From: Firmicutes bacterium UBA6806
Lineage (GTDB): Bacteria > Bacillota > Clostridia > Peptostreptococcales > Acidaminobacteraceae
Length of the DNA: 64,000 nucleotides
NCBI GenBank assembly: GCA_002452745.1
Contig: DKFC01000008.1
Span: 1 to 64,000 of the forward strand
Reading direction: 5' to 3'
Positions 52,350 to 61,081 of the stretch are shown here, piece by piece (position 1 is the first letter of the stretch; every line of letters begins with the position of its first letter). A program made the translations under genes and the position numbers. Below the pieces are notes generated by a model. The model was not told the origin of the DNA. It was given only the letters and a program-made list of their open reading frames with translations, and did not search any database.

Positions 52350-52370
52350 CCGTTTTACATTTATGTTACA
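52328..52370. repeat. Inverted repeat spanning the LCP promoter
   Basis: TGTAACATAA (52328-52337) and TTATGTTACA (52361-52370) are perfect 10-bp inverted copies with a 23-bp centre. One arm lies in the promoter spacer and the other upstream of the -35. No T-run follows, so an operator is more likely than a terminator of the upstream dehydrogenase gene. Confidence 0.55.
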
Positions 52371-52401
52371 TCCAGAATCAATCGCTTTGCGCTTGACCTG
52401 A

Positions 52402-53241
52402 TTAATACTTGTAGAAACCTTCTCCCGTTTTTCTGCCCAATCTTCCTGCTCTTACCATTTTTCTGAGAAGCGGATGAGCTCTATATTTTGAATCGCCGAA
52501 TTCAGTGTATAGAACTTCCATAATTGCGAGGTTTACATCGTTACCAATAAGGTCTGCTAAAGCTAAAGGCCCAATTGGATGATTTGCGCCCAGCATCATC
52601 GCCTTGTCGATATCCTCTGCTGTTGCAACACCATCTGCCAAAATGCCAACTGCTTCGTTGATCATTGGGATCAAGATTCTATTGACGACAAAACCCGGTG
52701 CTTCTTCTACTTTTACAGGCTCTTTGCCTACTTTAGTAGATAACTCATAGACAGTATTGTAAGTTTCATCTGATGTAGCAATGCCCTTAATAACTTCAAC
52801 CAGTTTCATTACTGGAACTGGATTAAAGAAGTGCATTCCGATGATTTTATCAGGTCTCTTAGTCACTGCTGCAATTTCAGTTATTGAAAGCGAAGAAGTG
52901 TTTGTTGCCAAAATAGCGTCCGCTTTGACCACTTGATCCAATTCTTCGAATATTTTCTTTTTGATGTTCATGTTTTCAGTAGCTGCTTCAATGACAAAAT
53001 CGCAATCAGCAAGAGCTGTTACTTCAGTAGTGGCAATAATCTTACTCATATTTGCCGCTTTGTCTTCAGCAGTGATTTTTTCTTTTGCCACCATTTTATC
53101 AAATGCTTTTTCGATAGATTTAACGCCTTTTTTAAGTGCGTCTTCGTTTAAATCTCTCATAACAACTTCATAGCCCTTTTGAGCAAACACTTGGACAATC
53201 CCAGCGCCCATAGTACCTGCACCTAAAATACCGATTTTCAT
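52402..53241 (-). CDS. hbd: 3-hydroxybutyryl-CoA dehydrogenase
   Basis: This enzyme interconverts acetoacetyl-CoA and 3-hydroxybutyryl-CoA. The 279-residue protein has the NAD-binding GILGAGTMGAGIVQ, Ser116/Ser117 in LATNTSSLS and the catalytic His137 in GMHFFNPVPVMKLVEVI. The length is typical of clostridial Hbd. The ATG at 53241 has AGGAGGG 8 bases upstream. It follows the crotonase gene by 12 bp, but thiolase, butyryl-CoA dehydrogenase and Etf genes are not adjacent. Confidence 0.95.
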   Translation of the reverse strand: MKIGILGAGTMGAGIVQVFAQKGYEVVMRDLNEDALKKGVKSIEKAFDKMVAKEKITAEDKAANMSKIIATTEVTALADCDFVIEAATENMNIKKKIFEELDQVVKADAILATNTSSLSITEIAAVTKRPDKIIGMHFFNPVPVMKLVEVIKGIATSDETYNTVYELSTKVGKEPVKVEEAPGFVVNRILIPMINEAVGILADGVATAEDIDKAMMLGANHPIGPLALADLIGNDVNLAIMEVLYTEFGDSKYRAHPLLRKMVRAGRLGRKTGEGFYKY

Positions 53242-53253
53242 AGTCATTCCCTC

Positions 53254-54024
53254 CTACTTGTTTTTAAATTCAGCTTTTTCCTTGTTCATAAATGCCTTCA
53301 TGCCAGCTTTTTGATCTTCTGTTGCAAAGCAAAGACCAAAAAGAGAAGCCTCAACGTCATTGCCTTCTTCGATGGAGACATTTGTACCAATGTCAATGGC
53401 TTTCTTGGAATACTTCACTGCAAGTGGTGCTTGAGATGAAATTGATTCAGCTGTTTCAAGTGCTACTTCCAAGACATCATCTGAAGTGATACCATTGATA
53501 AGACCGATTTTTTCTGCGTGTTCTGCATCTATCATCCGTCCAGTGTAGATCAATTCCTTCGCTTTGGAAACGCCAACGATTCTTGGCAATCTCTGAGTTC
53601 CCGCAAATCCTGGTGTGATTCCAAGTGAAACTTCTGGTTGGCCAAACTTAGCTTTTACATGACCATATCGAAGATCACAACTCATTGCAAACTCTAGGCC
53701 ACCGCCCAGCGCAAAGCCGTTAACCGCAGCAATTGTGATTTTTTCCATTTTCTCAACTGCCCTAAAAACGGATTGACCAAGTCTGCCAAAACGCCTTCCC
53801 TCTTCGGCGTTGAGTGATGACATTTCCTTGATGTCAGCACCTGCGATAAACGCCTTGCCAGCACCAGTGAACACGACGACAGTGATTTCTGGATCGCTTT
53901 CAATCTCAACAATCATCTGTTTCAGTTCGAGGAGTGTTTCTTCGTTAAGTGCATTGAGAGCACTCGGCCTGTTAAAAGTAACAATGCCAATTTGTTCCCT
54001 CTTTTCGAACAATAAATTTGCCAT
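53254..54024 (-). CDS. crt: Enoyl-CoA hydratase (crotonase family)
   Basis: The enzyme hydrates short-chain enoyl-CoA such as crotonyl-CoA. The 256-residue crotonase fold has oxyanion-hole segments AFIAGADIKEM and NGFALGGGLEF, and both catalytic glutamates at Glu111 and Glu131 (FGQPEVSLGI). The ATG at 54024 has GGAAGG upstream; a longer frame to 54060 is less likely. With hbd it provides two steps between acetoacetyl-CoA and crotonyl-CoA, in either direction. Confidence 0.94.
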   Translation of the reverse strand: MANLLFEKREQIGIVTFNRPSALNALNEETLLELKQMIVEIESDPEITVVVFTGAGKAFIAGADIKEMSSLNAEEGRRFGRLGQSVFRAVEKMEKITIAAVNGFALGGGLEFAMSCDLRYGHVKAKFGQPEVSLGITPGFAGTQRLPRIVGVSKAKELIYTGRMIDAEHAEKIGLINGITSDDVLEVALETAESISSQAPLAVKYSKKAIDIGTNVSIEEGNDVEASLFGLCFATEDQKAGMKAFMNKEKAEFKNK

Positions 54025-54100
54025 TTTTCTCACCTTCCCTATGATTTTATGACTTTTCACAACCCACTTTGAAGCTGTGATTCTATTATCAATAAAACGC

Positions 54101-54463
54101 CTAGTGCAAAAGCGCTTCGATGATAAACCCTATGATGAGCATTTCTACGGCGATAATGGTCGGATACAGTCCACCAGACTCCATCCCTTTATTTTGGGCA
54201 TTATCGTCTTCTTTAGAAGTTGGTTCTTTTTTACGATATCTATCTTGAGTGAAAAACGAAAATCTCTTCTTTGGTGATCCTATAAATCCCCACGCGGCAA
54301 CCAACATCGCAATGCAAGACGCAGCTAAAACGGCAATATAAGCACCTGTCACAAATCCCTTTTGTGTCAAGAGGCCAGCTAGGCCGCCGATAAGGGCAAA
54401 TCCCGCAGCGTATAGTCCCCCTCTGACCAATGCCTTCACAACCGTTTCAACGATTTCCTTCAT
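54101..54463 (-). CDS. Small membrane protein of unknown function
   Basis: I do not recognise this family. The 120-residue protein has two close hydrophobic segments (about residues 12-35 and 40-62), a hydrophilic positively charged loop (KKRFSFFTQDRYRKKEPTSK, about 65-85) and a third hydrophobic segment at the C-terminus. It starts 12 bp after lspA with a GGGGG-type ribosome-binding site, so it is probably co-expressed with lspA and cls and acts in the membrane. Confidence 0.75.
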   Translation of the reverse strand: MKEIVETVVKALVRGGLYAAGFALIGGLAGLLTQKGFVTGAYIAVLAASCIAMLVAAWGFIGSPKKRFSFFTQDRYRKKEPTSKEDDNAQNKGMESGGLYPTIIAVEMLIIGFIIEALLH

Positions 54464-54475
54464 ATCCCGTGCCCC

Positions 54476-54928
54476 CTAAAACTCATATTTCATGAAAATT
54501 GCCGCATATCCCAAAAGGATCACTCCGCAGACCACAAAGATATCTGCGACGTTGAAAATTGGAAAGTTCATGAACTTAAACTCAAAAAAATCAACCACAT
54601 AGTTGAGTCTAGCTCTGTCTATGAAGTTCCCAATTGCGCCTGCTATTATCAACATATAAGACAGCTTCACAACCACAGGATCTCCAGCTCTCACTGCCTT
54701 GGTCATCATCCCCAGCAAGAGAACTATGATTAGCAGTGTCACCAGTATCAGCAAAAGCTGTTTATCTCTCAAAATGCTAAATGCCGCCCCAGTATTTTCT
54801 GTATAGTGAAATCCCAAAAATCCAGGTATAAACTCCATGCTCCTCACTGGAAGCAGTTGATGAACTGCCCAGTATTTCGTCAGTTGATCCAAGATGACCG
54901 CAGCCACAATCATGACGTAGTATACCAT
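54476..54928 (-). CDS. lspA: Lipoprotein signal peptidase (signal peptidase II)
   Basis: LspA removes the signal peptide of lipoproteins after the Cys is lipidated. The 150-residue protein has four membrane helices and the family motifs DQLTKYW, TENTGAAFS, GAIGNFIDRA and VVDFFEF; the two catalytic Asp residues are those in NFIDR and VVDFF. It starts 8 bp after cls. Substrates in this window include the sugar-binding and PrsA-like lipoproteins. Confidence 0.96.
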   Translation of the reverse strand: MVYYVMIVAAVILDQLTKYWAVHQLLPVRSMEFIPGFLGFHYTENTGAAFSILRDKQLLLILVTLLIIVLLLGMMTKAVRAGDPVVVKLSYMLIIAGAIGNFIDRARLNYVVDFFEFKFMNFPIFNVADIFVVCGVILLGYAAIFMKYEF

Positions 54929-54936
54929 GTAACCTC

Positions 54937-56487
54937 CTATTGCAGTGGTGATACCAACCTTCCCAATGCCTCTAAAAATTTATTTTTTAATCTTCTCTCT
55001 TTAAATGTTTCAAGGACGTACTCATTGCACTCTTCAAGGTCTTTTACGAAATCCTCTTCCAGTCTTATAATCGTTGGCACGTCATAGATAAACGCATTGA
55101 CTTCAAAATTAATTTCAAGCGACCTTATGTCTAAGTTTGTCGTTCCAACTGTGGCCGATAATCTGTCCACAATGATGATTTTGGAGTGAATAAATCCGTT
55201 TTTATACTGATAAATCTTCACACCCGCCTCTAGGAGTGTCTCAATATTGGACTGTGAAGCCCAGTACACAAAGAAGTGATCGGGTTGTGACGGAATGATA
55301 ATTCGAACATCAATACCGCTTAGCGCCGCTGTTTTGAGTCCCATCATCAAACTGTCCTCTGGGACTAGATATGGTGTTGTCACCCAAATTTTATCAGTTG
55401 CCGATGCCATCATCTTATAAATTGCCTGCAGAATAGACTGCCACTCTGAATCTGGCCCTGATGCAACCACTTGCATGAGGGACTGCCGGTCAACTTCGTG
55501 CTCAGGAAAATAGTCGGCACCTTCAATCACCTGTTTTGAGACGAAATTCCAGTCGTTTAAAAAGATCGTTTGAAGCGCATAGACCGCCTCTCCCTTAATT
55601 TCAAGATGGGTGTCTCGCCAGAAGTGAAACCGATCTGACTTTCCGAGGTACTCATCGCCAATGTTGAGGCCTCCCACAAAGCCAACGACACCGTCGACCA
55701 CCACAATTTTCCGATGATTCCGATAATTCAAATCCCGTGAGAACAGTGGAAATACAACTGGGAAGAACGGATATACCTCAACCCCAGCTTTCTTCAAACT
55801 GTCTATATAATAATTTGAGAGTCTAAAAGATCCCACGGCATCATAGATAATCCTCACTTTAACGCCTTGTCTGGCCTTTTCAATGAGGAGCCTTCTAATT
55901 TCATTGCCTATTTGATCGTCCTTTATGATAAAGTACTCAAAGTGAATATGCTCTTTTGCCCTCTGAATGCATCCAATTAGGCGATTGAACTTACTGAGTC
56001 CATTTGTCAAGACGTTGATTTCATTGTTCAGCGAAAATGGTGCTTTTGCATTGTTAAGCAACAACTGCATCAGCCTTTTATTATGCGGATTATCGCTATT
56101 AGGCAGTTCAAGATAGTCCAACAATCCAGATTGAACCTTTGCGGCGTGAGAGAGTCTGTCTGAATCCTTCAGGTGCTTGTTCTCTGCAAAGGACTTCTTT
56201 CGATAGCTCCTGCCAAAGAGGATGTAGCACAAGAAACCAAGTAATGGTATAAGGGTCAAAATCAGAAGCCACGCGACAGTTCTTGACGGGTTCTTGTTTT
56301 CAAGAAATATGACAATTGCAATCCAAAGGATATTGATTCGAAATAGCCAGTACACCACATTGAAGGCTGAAGCCAGATAGACATTCTGTTCAACATGCTG
56401 AGAAAGCCAAAAATATCCCCACCATACAAAAACCGTCCCTATGAGTGTCGCTATGATGATAAATACACGTTTGAAAATGCGCTCCAT
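54937..56487 (-). CDS. cls: Cardiolipin synthase
   Basis: Cls condenses two phosphatidylglycerols into cardiolipin and glycerol. The 516-residue protein has two N-terminal membrane helices and two phospholipase D (HKD) motifs, seen as NHRKIVVVDG and IHSKIIIVDR. Bacterial ClsA-type proteins have the same length and order. It lies between trmB and lspA, with GGAG upstream of the ATG. Confidence 0.95.
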   Translation of the reverse strand: MERIFKRVFIIIATLIGTVFVWWGYFWLSQHVEQNVYLASAFNVVYWLFRINILWIAIVIFLENKNPSRTVAWLLILTLIPLLGFLCYILFGRSYRKKSFAENKHLKDSDRLSHAAKVQSGLLDYLELPNSDNPHNKRLMQLLLNNAKAPFSLNNEINVLTNGLSKFNRLIGCIQRAKEHIHFEYFIIKDDQIGNEIRRLLIEKARQGVKVRIIYDAVGSFRLSNYYIDSLKKAGVEVYPFFPVVFPLFSRDLNYRNHRKIVVVDGVVGFVGGLNIGDEYLGKSDRFHFWRDTHLEIKGEAVYALQTIFLNDWNFVSKQVIEGADYFPEHEVDRQSLMQVVASGPDSEWQSILQAIYKMMASATDKIWVTTPYLVPEDSLMMGLKTAALSGIDVRIIIPSQPDHFFVYWASQSNIETLLEAGVKIYQYKNGFIHSKIIIVDRLSATVGTTNLDIRSLEINFEVNAFIYDVPTIIRLEEDFVKDLEECNEYVLETFKERRLKNKFLEALGRLVSPLQ

Positions 56488-56515
56488 AGTCCTCTCCTTT
56501 CAAAAAGGGGATGCC

Positions 56516-57154
56516 CTATCTAAACTTGGCTTCGACTCTATAGATGTGAAATCCCTTTTTAGAGAATTTCTCTTCATATTCTGTCATGACATTATCAGGA
56601 TCTTCTTTATCGTGTAAATCCAAAGTAATATTCTTCATAATCATATCGAGTTCACAGAACTCGTTTAATGAAAACTCAAAGAGCGACTGGTTGTCCGTTT
56701 TAAAATTAATCCATCCATCTTCCTTTAGAACGTTCTGATACTTCTTCATAAAATCTCTATAAGTCAGTCTTCTCTTATAATGTCTCTTCTTTGGCCAAGG
56801 GTCACTAAAGTTCAAGTAGATGCGAGTCAATTCATTCTCTTCAAAATAATCATTGACCTCATTTAAGTCAATCATAATCATTCTCAGGTTTGGAAGTGCC
56901 TCTTTAGCAGCACGCTGTGCGGCTTTCAAAATCACTTCTGTAATCACATCTACCATGATAAAATTCACATCAGGATATTTCTTTGCCATTTCTATGATAA
57001 AACGGCCTTTTCCACCGCCAAATTCAGCATGAATTGGATTTTCATTGCCAAAGACTTCTTTCCAGTTTCCCCTATGTGCTTCTGGCTTTTCAACGAAGAC
57101 ATTATCATAAGTCACAAGTTCCTCATAGGCTCCTTTAATCTTTCTTACTCTCAC
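56516..57154 (-). CDS. trmB: tRNA (guanine-N7-)-methyltransferase
   Basis: TrmB methylates G46 of tRNA. The 212-residue protein has the motif HAEFGGGKGRFIIEMAKKYP, the tRNA-binding NFSDPWPKKRH and the C-terminal FKTDNQSLFEFSL segment typical of TrmB. I chose the GTG at 57154 (VRVRKIKG) because AGAGGTG lies 7 bases upstream and TrmB proteins start close to xRxRK; an ATG six codons earlier is the alternative. A TATAAT box overlaps the end of the pyrE terminator just upstream. Confidence 0.94.
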   Translation of the reverse strand: MRVRKIKGAYEELVTYDNVFVEKPEAHRGNWKEVFGNENPIHAEFGGGKGRFIIEMAKKYPDVNFIMVDVITEVILKAAQRAAKEALPNLRMIMIDLNEVNDYFEENELTRIYLNFSDPWPKKRHYKRRLTYRDFMKKYQNVLKEDGWINFKTDNQSLFEFSLNEFCELDMIMKNITLDLHDKEDPDNVMTEYEEKFSKKGFHIYRVEAKFR

Positions 57155-57190
57155 ATTAACACCTCTTATCATTCTCTATTATAGCAAATT

Positions 57191-57225
57191 GAAATCAAAA
57201 GAACATCCTTTTAAAAAAGATGTTC
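57191..57225 (-). terminator. Terminator of pyrE
   Basis: GAACATC/GATGTTC stem (57201-57207 with 57219-57225) followed by TTTTGATTT on the minus strand. Confidence 0.75.
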
Positions 57226-57258
57226 TCGAGTTCTTATCTAACGGTTTTGTATTAAATA

Positions 57259-57891
57259 TTACGATTCTGTAAACATTTTGGGGTTGTCACTCCATTTCAG
57301 AAGTGTCTCAAGGCTGGCTTCATCCACATACTTCTTCTCAACGGCAATCGGGAGAAGTGTCTTATAATCGCTCAACGTCTCATACGGAATTTGTTTCTCA
57401 CTGAAAATTTCATCTACTTGAGCAAAGTTATAACTGAAGATTGCCATCACAGCCATAACCTTAGCCCCTTCTTCAATAAGCGCTTCACACGCCTTCATGG
57501 AGCTGCCTCCAGTGGAGAGCAAGTCCTCAATCAATACGACTTTGCTACCCGGCTTCATGTAGCCTTCAATTTGTTTGCCCTTGCCATGACCCTTTGGATT
57601 GCTCCTGACATAAATCATAGGCAAGTCAAGAATCTGCGCCACCCACGCTGCGTGTGGGATACCTGCTGTAGCTGTCCCCGCAATCACTTCAACATCGGGA
57701 TAAAGACTTAAAATCTTATCTGCAAATCCCTTTGCAATTAAATTTCTCACATCGGGAAAACTAATTGTCATTCGATTATCACAATAAACAGGTGACTTAA
57801 TTCCAGACACCCATGTGAACAATTGATCTTCTCCCACAATTGAAACCGCTTTAATCTCCAGTAGCGCCTTTGCAACTTGCCTTGATAACAT
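57259..57891 (-). CDS. pyrE: Orotate phosphoribosyltransferase
   Basis: PyrE makes orotidine 5'-phosphate from orotate and PRPP. The 210-residue protein has GTATAGIPHAAWVAQ, the flexible loop RSNPKGHGKGKQIEG and the PRPP-binding VVLIEDLLSTGGSSM. AGGAGG precedes the ATG. It stands apart from any other pyrimidine gene in this window, between an envelope gene and trmB, with an extended -10 box upstream and its own terminator. Confidence 0.96.
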   Translation of the reverse strand: MLSRQVAKALLEIKAVSIVGEDQLFTWVSGIKSPVYCDNRMTISFPDVRNLIAKGFADKILSLYPDVEVIAGTATAGIPHAAWVAQILDLPMIYVRSNPKGHGKGKQIEGYMKPGSKVVLIEDLLSTGGSSMKACEALIEEGAKVMAVMAIFSYNFAQVDEIFSEKQIPYETLSDYKTLLPIAVEKKYVDEASLETLLKWSDNPKMFTES

Positions 57892-57952
57892 TTCATCCTC
57901 CTATTTAAACCCTAATCATCACATTCAATTCAAAATATTATAACACACTCTA

Positions 57953-59479
57953 TCAGTCAACAGCACCCTCATGGTAATTATTCTTGGCATTCCAAAGTAA
58001 AAATTCATGAATCCCATTGTCTTCAAGTGCCTTTATTTGTGCTTCTACCTCAGGTACACCATAGGAGATATGTCCCTTCACCCATCCAGCTGTAAAATCT
58101 TGTATCCAAGGTCGGATTCGAGCTGGCGTCAATACATTTGAGTTTCTCTCAAAGGCATCTTTAAGCGATCTGTCTATGGTCTCATACGGATACGCATCCG
58201 GTACGGAGAGACCAAAGTTGTTAGGACCGTAATGGCTTGGATACATCATCGGACAAATATAGTCAACAACATTGGTTAAGGCCTCCCAGTGCTGTCCAAT
58301 ACCCACATCGTTAATTGCTGTTGCAGCCCAGCCAAACACGTCTGCCGCCACATAAACATTATATGGACTCAGTTCCTCATACGCCTTTGTCAAATATTTT
58401 TGGATGGTTGCCGCTTGAGATTCGTTGTCCGGATTTCTAAAATCCATTTTGTCTTTATTGGAAATCGCCGGGAATCTCACATAGTCAAATTGAATTTCGT
58501 TGAAGCCCCACTTTGCCGCTTCTTTTGCAACACCTATGTTGTAATCCCAGAGTTCTCTGTTGTGAGCAGATGCCCAGATGAGTCCATCAGCATCGCTGTA
58601 TAAATTTGAAGTTCCCTTATACACAATTGCCTTATCGGGGTTTGCCTTTGCATAGATTGGTGATTTAAAAGTGACGATTCTGGCGATTAAGTAGATGTCA
58701 TGTTCTTTTAGCTTATCTACAAATGCCTGCATGTCCTTAATATAGACTCTATCATTTGCCTTTGGGTTCATTTTCTCAGCAGTCTCTGAGTAAAAGAGCA
58801 AAAATCCATTGTCGTCTTTGACATCAATAACCATTGCGTTCAGTTGAGTTCTATCAAGCAAGTCAATCAGCGCATCCAATTTATCCGTTGCAGCTGAGTT
58901 GCCAGTTACGTAGATTCCTTTTACTTCCACAGGAGGATTGTCCTCAAATGATTCATTTCGCTGAAAAGCACTGTAGTCCACATCTTCATATGGCCTCGCA
59001 ATTAGATCCATCGGTTGCTTTATCAAATTTGAATACTCGGTATAACCAAGCGTCTCACCTTGGAATTTGTCTTGTAACTCCACAAAAGAAATTTGACCTT
59101 CCGCATCTTGGATGTATGTTGAAACATAAACTTTATGTCTGGAGTCCAGCTTTCCGACTTCTACCTTTCCCTCTTCGTACTTATCGTAGAGAGTTGCTCC
59201 CTTTTTACCTGTGTAAAAAGTATTTGACTCGATTAATTCACGGTTTTCTTCTTCCGCTTTTATACGAGCCTCTTCCTCTGCTTTTTTTCTAGCTTCTTCT
59301 TCTGCAATTCTCCTTGCTTCCTCCGCAGCTCGCTGTTCCTCTTCTAACCTGATTTTTTCCTGTTCTTCCGCCACTTTTTTGTTCTCTACATAAATAGTGT
59401 ATTGATTGATGCTAAATGCACCAACCAATACAGCTACTATGAGAACCACAGCGAAGACCATAATTTTCTTATGCTTCAT
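57953..59479 (-). CDS. DUF4015 putative glycoside hydrolase, membrane-anchored
   Basis: The 508-residue protein has an N-terminal membrane anchor (about residues 6-25), a Glu/Ala/Lys-rich coiled coil (about 30-80), a small linker domain and a C-terminal region matching the DUF4015 putative glycosyl hydrolase family. The conserved barrel segments are FNEIQFDYVRFPA, VAADVFGWAA and VDYICPMMYPSHYG. It should act at the outer face of the membrane, perhaps on cell-wall or extracellular polysaccharide. Activity in this family is not well established. It follows the SH3/L,D-transpeptidase gene by 50 bp. Confidence 0.86.
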   Translation of the reverse strand: MKHKKIMVFAVVLIVAVLVGAFSINQYTIYVENKKVAEEQEKIRLEEEQRAAEEARRIAEEEARKKAEEEARIKAEEENRELIESNTFYTGKKGATLYDKYEEGKVEVGKLDSRHKVYVSTYIQDAEGQISFVELQDKFQGETLGYTEYSNLIKQPMDLIARPYEDVDYSAFQRNESFEDNPPVEVKGIYVTGNSAATDKLDALIDLLDRTQLNAMVIDVKDDNGFLLFYSETAEKMNPKANDRVYIKDMQAFVDKLKEHDIYLIARIVTFKSPIYAKANPDKAIVYKGTSNLYSDADGLIWASAHNRELWDYNIGVAKEAAKWGFNEIQFDYVRFPAISNKDKMDFRNPDNESQAATIQKYLTKAYEELSPYNVYVAADVFGWAATAINDVGIGQHWEALTNVVDYICPMMYPSHYGPNNFGLSVPDAYPYETIDRSLKDAFERNSNVLTPARIRPWIQDFTAGWVKGHISYGVPEVEAQIKALEDNGIHEFLLWNAKNNYHEGAVD

Positions 59480-59529
59480 CCACGTCTCCTATATGCTTTG
59501 ATGTCCTTTTAAGTTCCCATTCCCCGCTT

Positions 59530-60975
59530 TTAATCCACGACGATAATCATCGCTTCATTGAGTACGATCCAGTTATAGAGAAACTCTGCATGTGAGGTTG
59601 GATTTCTAACGCACTTATGCGAGAGAGGAATCGTCCCCAGCGTATACGAGTACTCTATAAGACCTGGATCAATTGGTGATCCCACACGTTTTTCCTCGTA
59701 AACCGCTTCTTGAAGTAAAACGCCTTGTTCATCATATTCAGCTTCTTTCACAAGTTCCTGTACGGTGTTCCATTTATAATTTACAGGGAATCCATGCAGA
59801 TAAGCGCCGCCATTAAATCGAATCGCATAGGGTGCATAACCGTCTAGTTCCTTTGTGACATCATCCAGATAGAGGAACTTGTCCTTTTTCTGAATTGCCG
59901 CATATGTGCCCGGTACAGTAGGCTCTTTAAATTCAGCCTCCATACCAGTTGTTGCATATGAAAGTGATTTCAGATGCCATAAATCATCAGCATATTCATA
60001 ACTGCTGATATTTTGATTCTTGATATCTACAAAAATCACTTGCTTTAAGTCCTTCACTTGGTTTTGAAATGAGAGGTACTTTTTAGGAATATAGCCATTT
60101 GCCTCGTGGTCAAATACATGAACCTTGTACATGCCATTTTCTGCTCCTAAAACGTCTACGATCATGCCATCGGGAAGGTATCTAAACTCACCTTTTCCAT
60201 CAGAAGTTTCATAGAGTGGTGCAGACTGATCTCTCTGATTGCCAAGTGCATCGAATTTTTGCCCTTTATAAGAAGGCGCCCATCCGTTTGCATTTTTGTA
60301 GTTGCTGATTTTCGCCATATTATCATGATCTTTTAAATAGTCGTCCAATTGATTGATTTGATCCATTGCCATTCCCAATCGGAATGTTCTAAATCTAACG
60401 ACTTTCGAATAAATATAGCCTGTTTTAATCTGATCTTTCTCATACCAGTAAACTCGGTACCATTCATCGCTATCAGACTTCTTGATATACTGCCCTTTGA
60501 CTTTTTCAAAAGCATTCATCTTGCTGTAAAAGCCAAGTTGTCTGACCACAGCACTATCAACAGTTGGCTCTTGCCTGATGTTGACTGCACTGTTTACAGC
60601 CACAACATAAAAGTATCCAATATTGTATTGATTGTACTCGATGTTGTCCACATCAATTCCGTCTGGTTTTTCAAATGAGTAGGATTCAATTAACTCATGT
60701 CCTTCATTGTTGTATCGAATGGCCTCTTGACCTTCTGTGTTGCTTTCAGCCGCTGTTTCTCCAGTGGCCTCTTCTTCGGTGACAGCCGTTTCATCTGCTT
60801 CACCAATATTTTCCACAGTGCCCTCAACCGCTTCAGTTATCCCTGCGGTTGTCATGTGTAAATCTGCGATTTTCATGTCGCTGTCAACAATCTCTCCGGC
60901 AAATACCGAACTGATATTTATCGTCATCAGCAACATCAAAACCAATGCAATACGTCTTATTTTTTTTACCGTCAT
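59530..60975 (-). CDS. Secreted SH3-domain protein with L,D-transpeptidase (YkuD)-like C-terminus
   Basis: The 481-residue protein has a signal peptide (ends near VFAGE, about residue 27), an acidic Thr/Glu-rich segment, an SH3-like domain (VVAVNSAVNIRQEPTVDSAV, about 130-200), a second SH3-like region and a C-terminal YkuD-like domain. That domain has YLHGFP (His394) and PLSHKCVRN (Cys455). The usual motif is SHGCxR, so Lys replaces Gly, and His and Cys are 61 residues apart. It could cross-link peptidoglycan, or be a derived member. It precedes the DUF4015 gene. Confidence 0.8.
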   Translation of the reverse strand: MTVKKIRRIALVLMLLMTINISSVFAGEIVDSDMKIADLHMTTAGITEAVEGTVENIGEADETAVTEEEATGETAAESNTEGQEAIRYNNEGHELIESYSFEKPDGIDVDNIEYNQYNIGYFYVVAVNSAVNIRQEPTVDSAVVRQLGFYSKMNAFEKVKGQYIKKSDSDEWYRVYWYEKDQIKTGYIYSKVVRFRTFRLGMAMDQINQLDDYLKDHDNMAKISNYKNANGWAPSYKGQKFDALGNQRDQSAPLYETSDGKGEFRYLPDGMIVDVLGAENGMYKVHVFDHEANGYIPKKYLSFQNQVKDLKQVIFVDIKNQNISSYEYADDLWHLKSLSYATTGMEAEFKEPTVPGTYAAIQKKDKFLYLDDVTKELDGYAPYAIRFNGGAYLHGFPVNYKWNTVQELVKEAEYDEQGVLLQEAVYEEKRVGSPIDPGLIEYSYTLGTIPLSHKCVRNPTSHAEFLYNWIVLNEAMIIVVD

Positions 60976-61081
60976 ACAATCCCCTTCTTTATAGTTGCTA
61001 AACTATTTTCTATATATACATTTTGATGTTTTCCTACCTCTATTTTAGCAAATTTAAGGGTTAAAAACCATCACGGAACCT

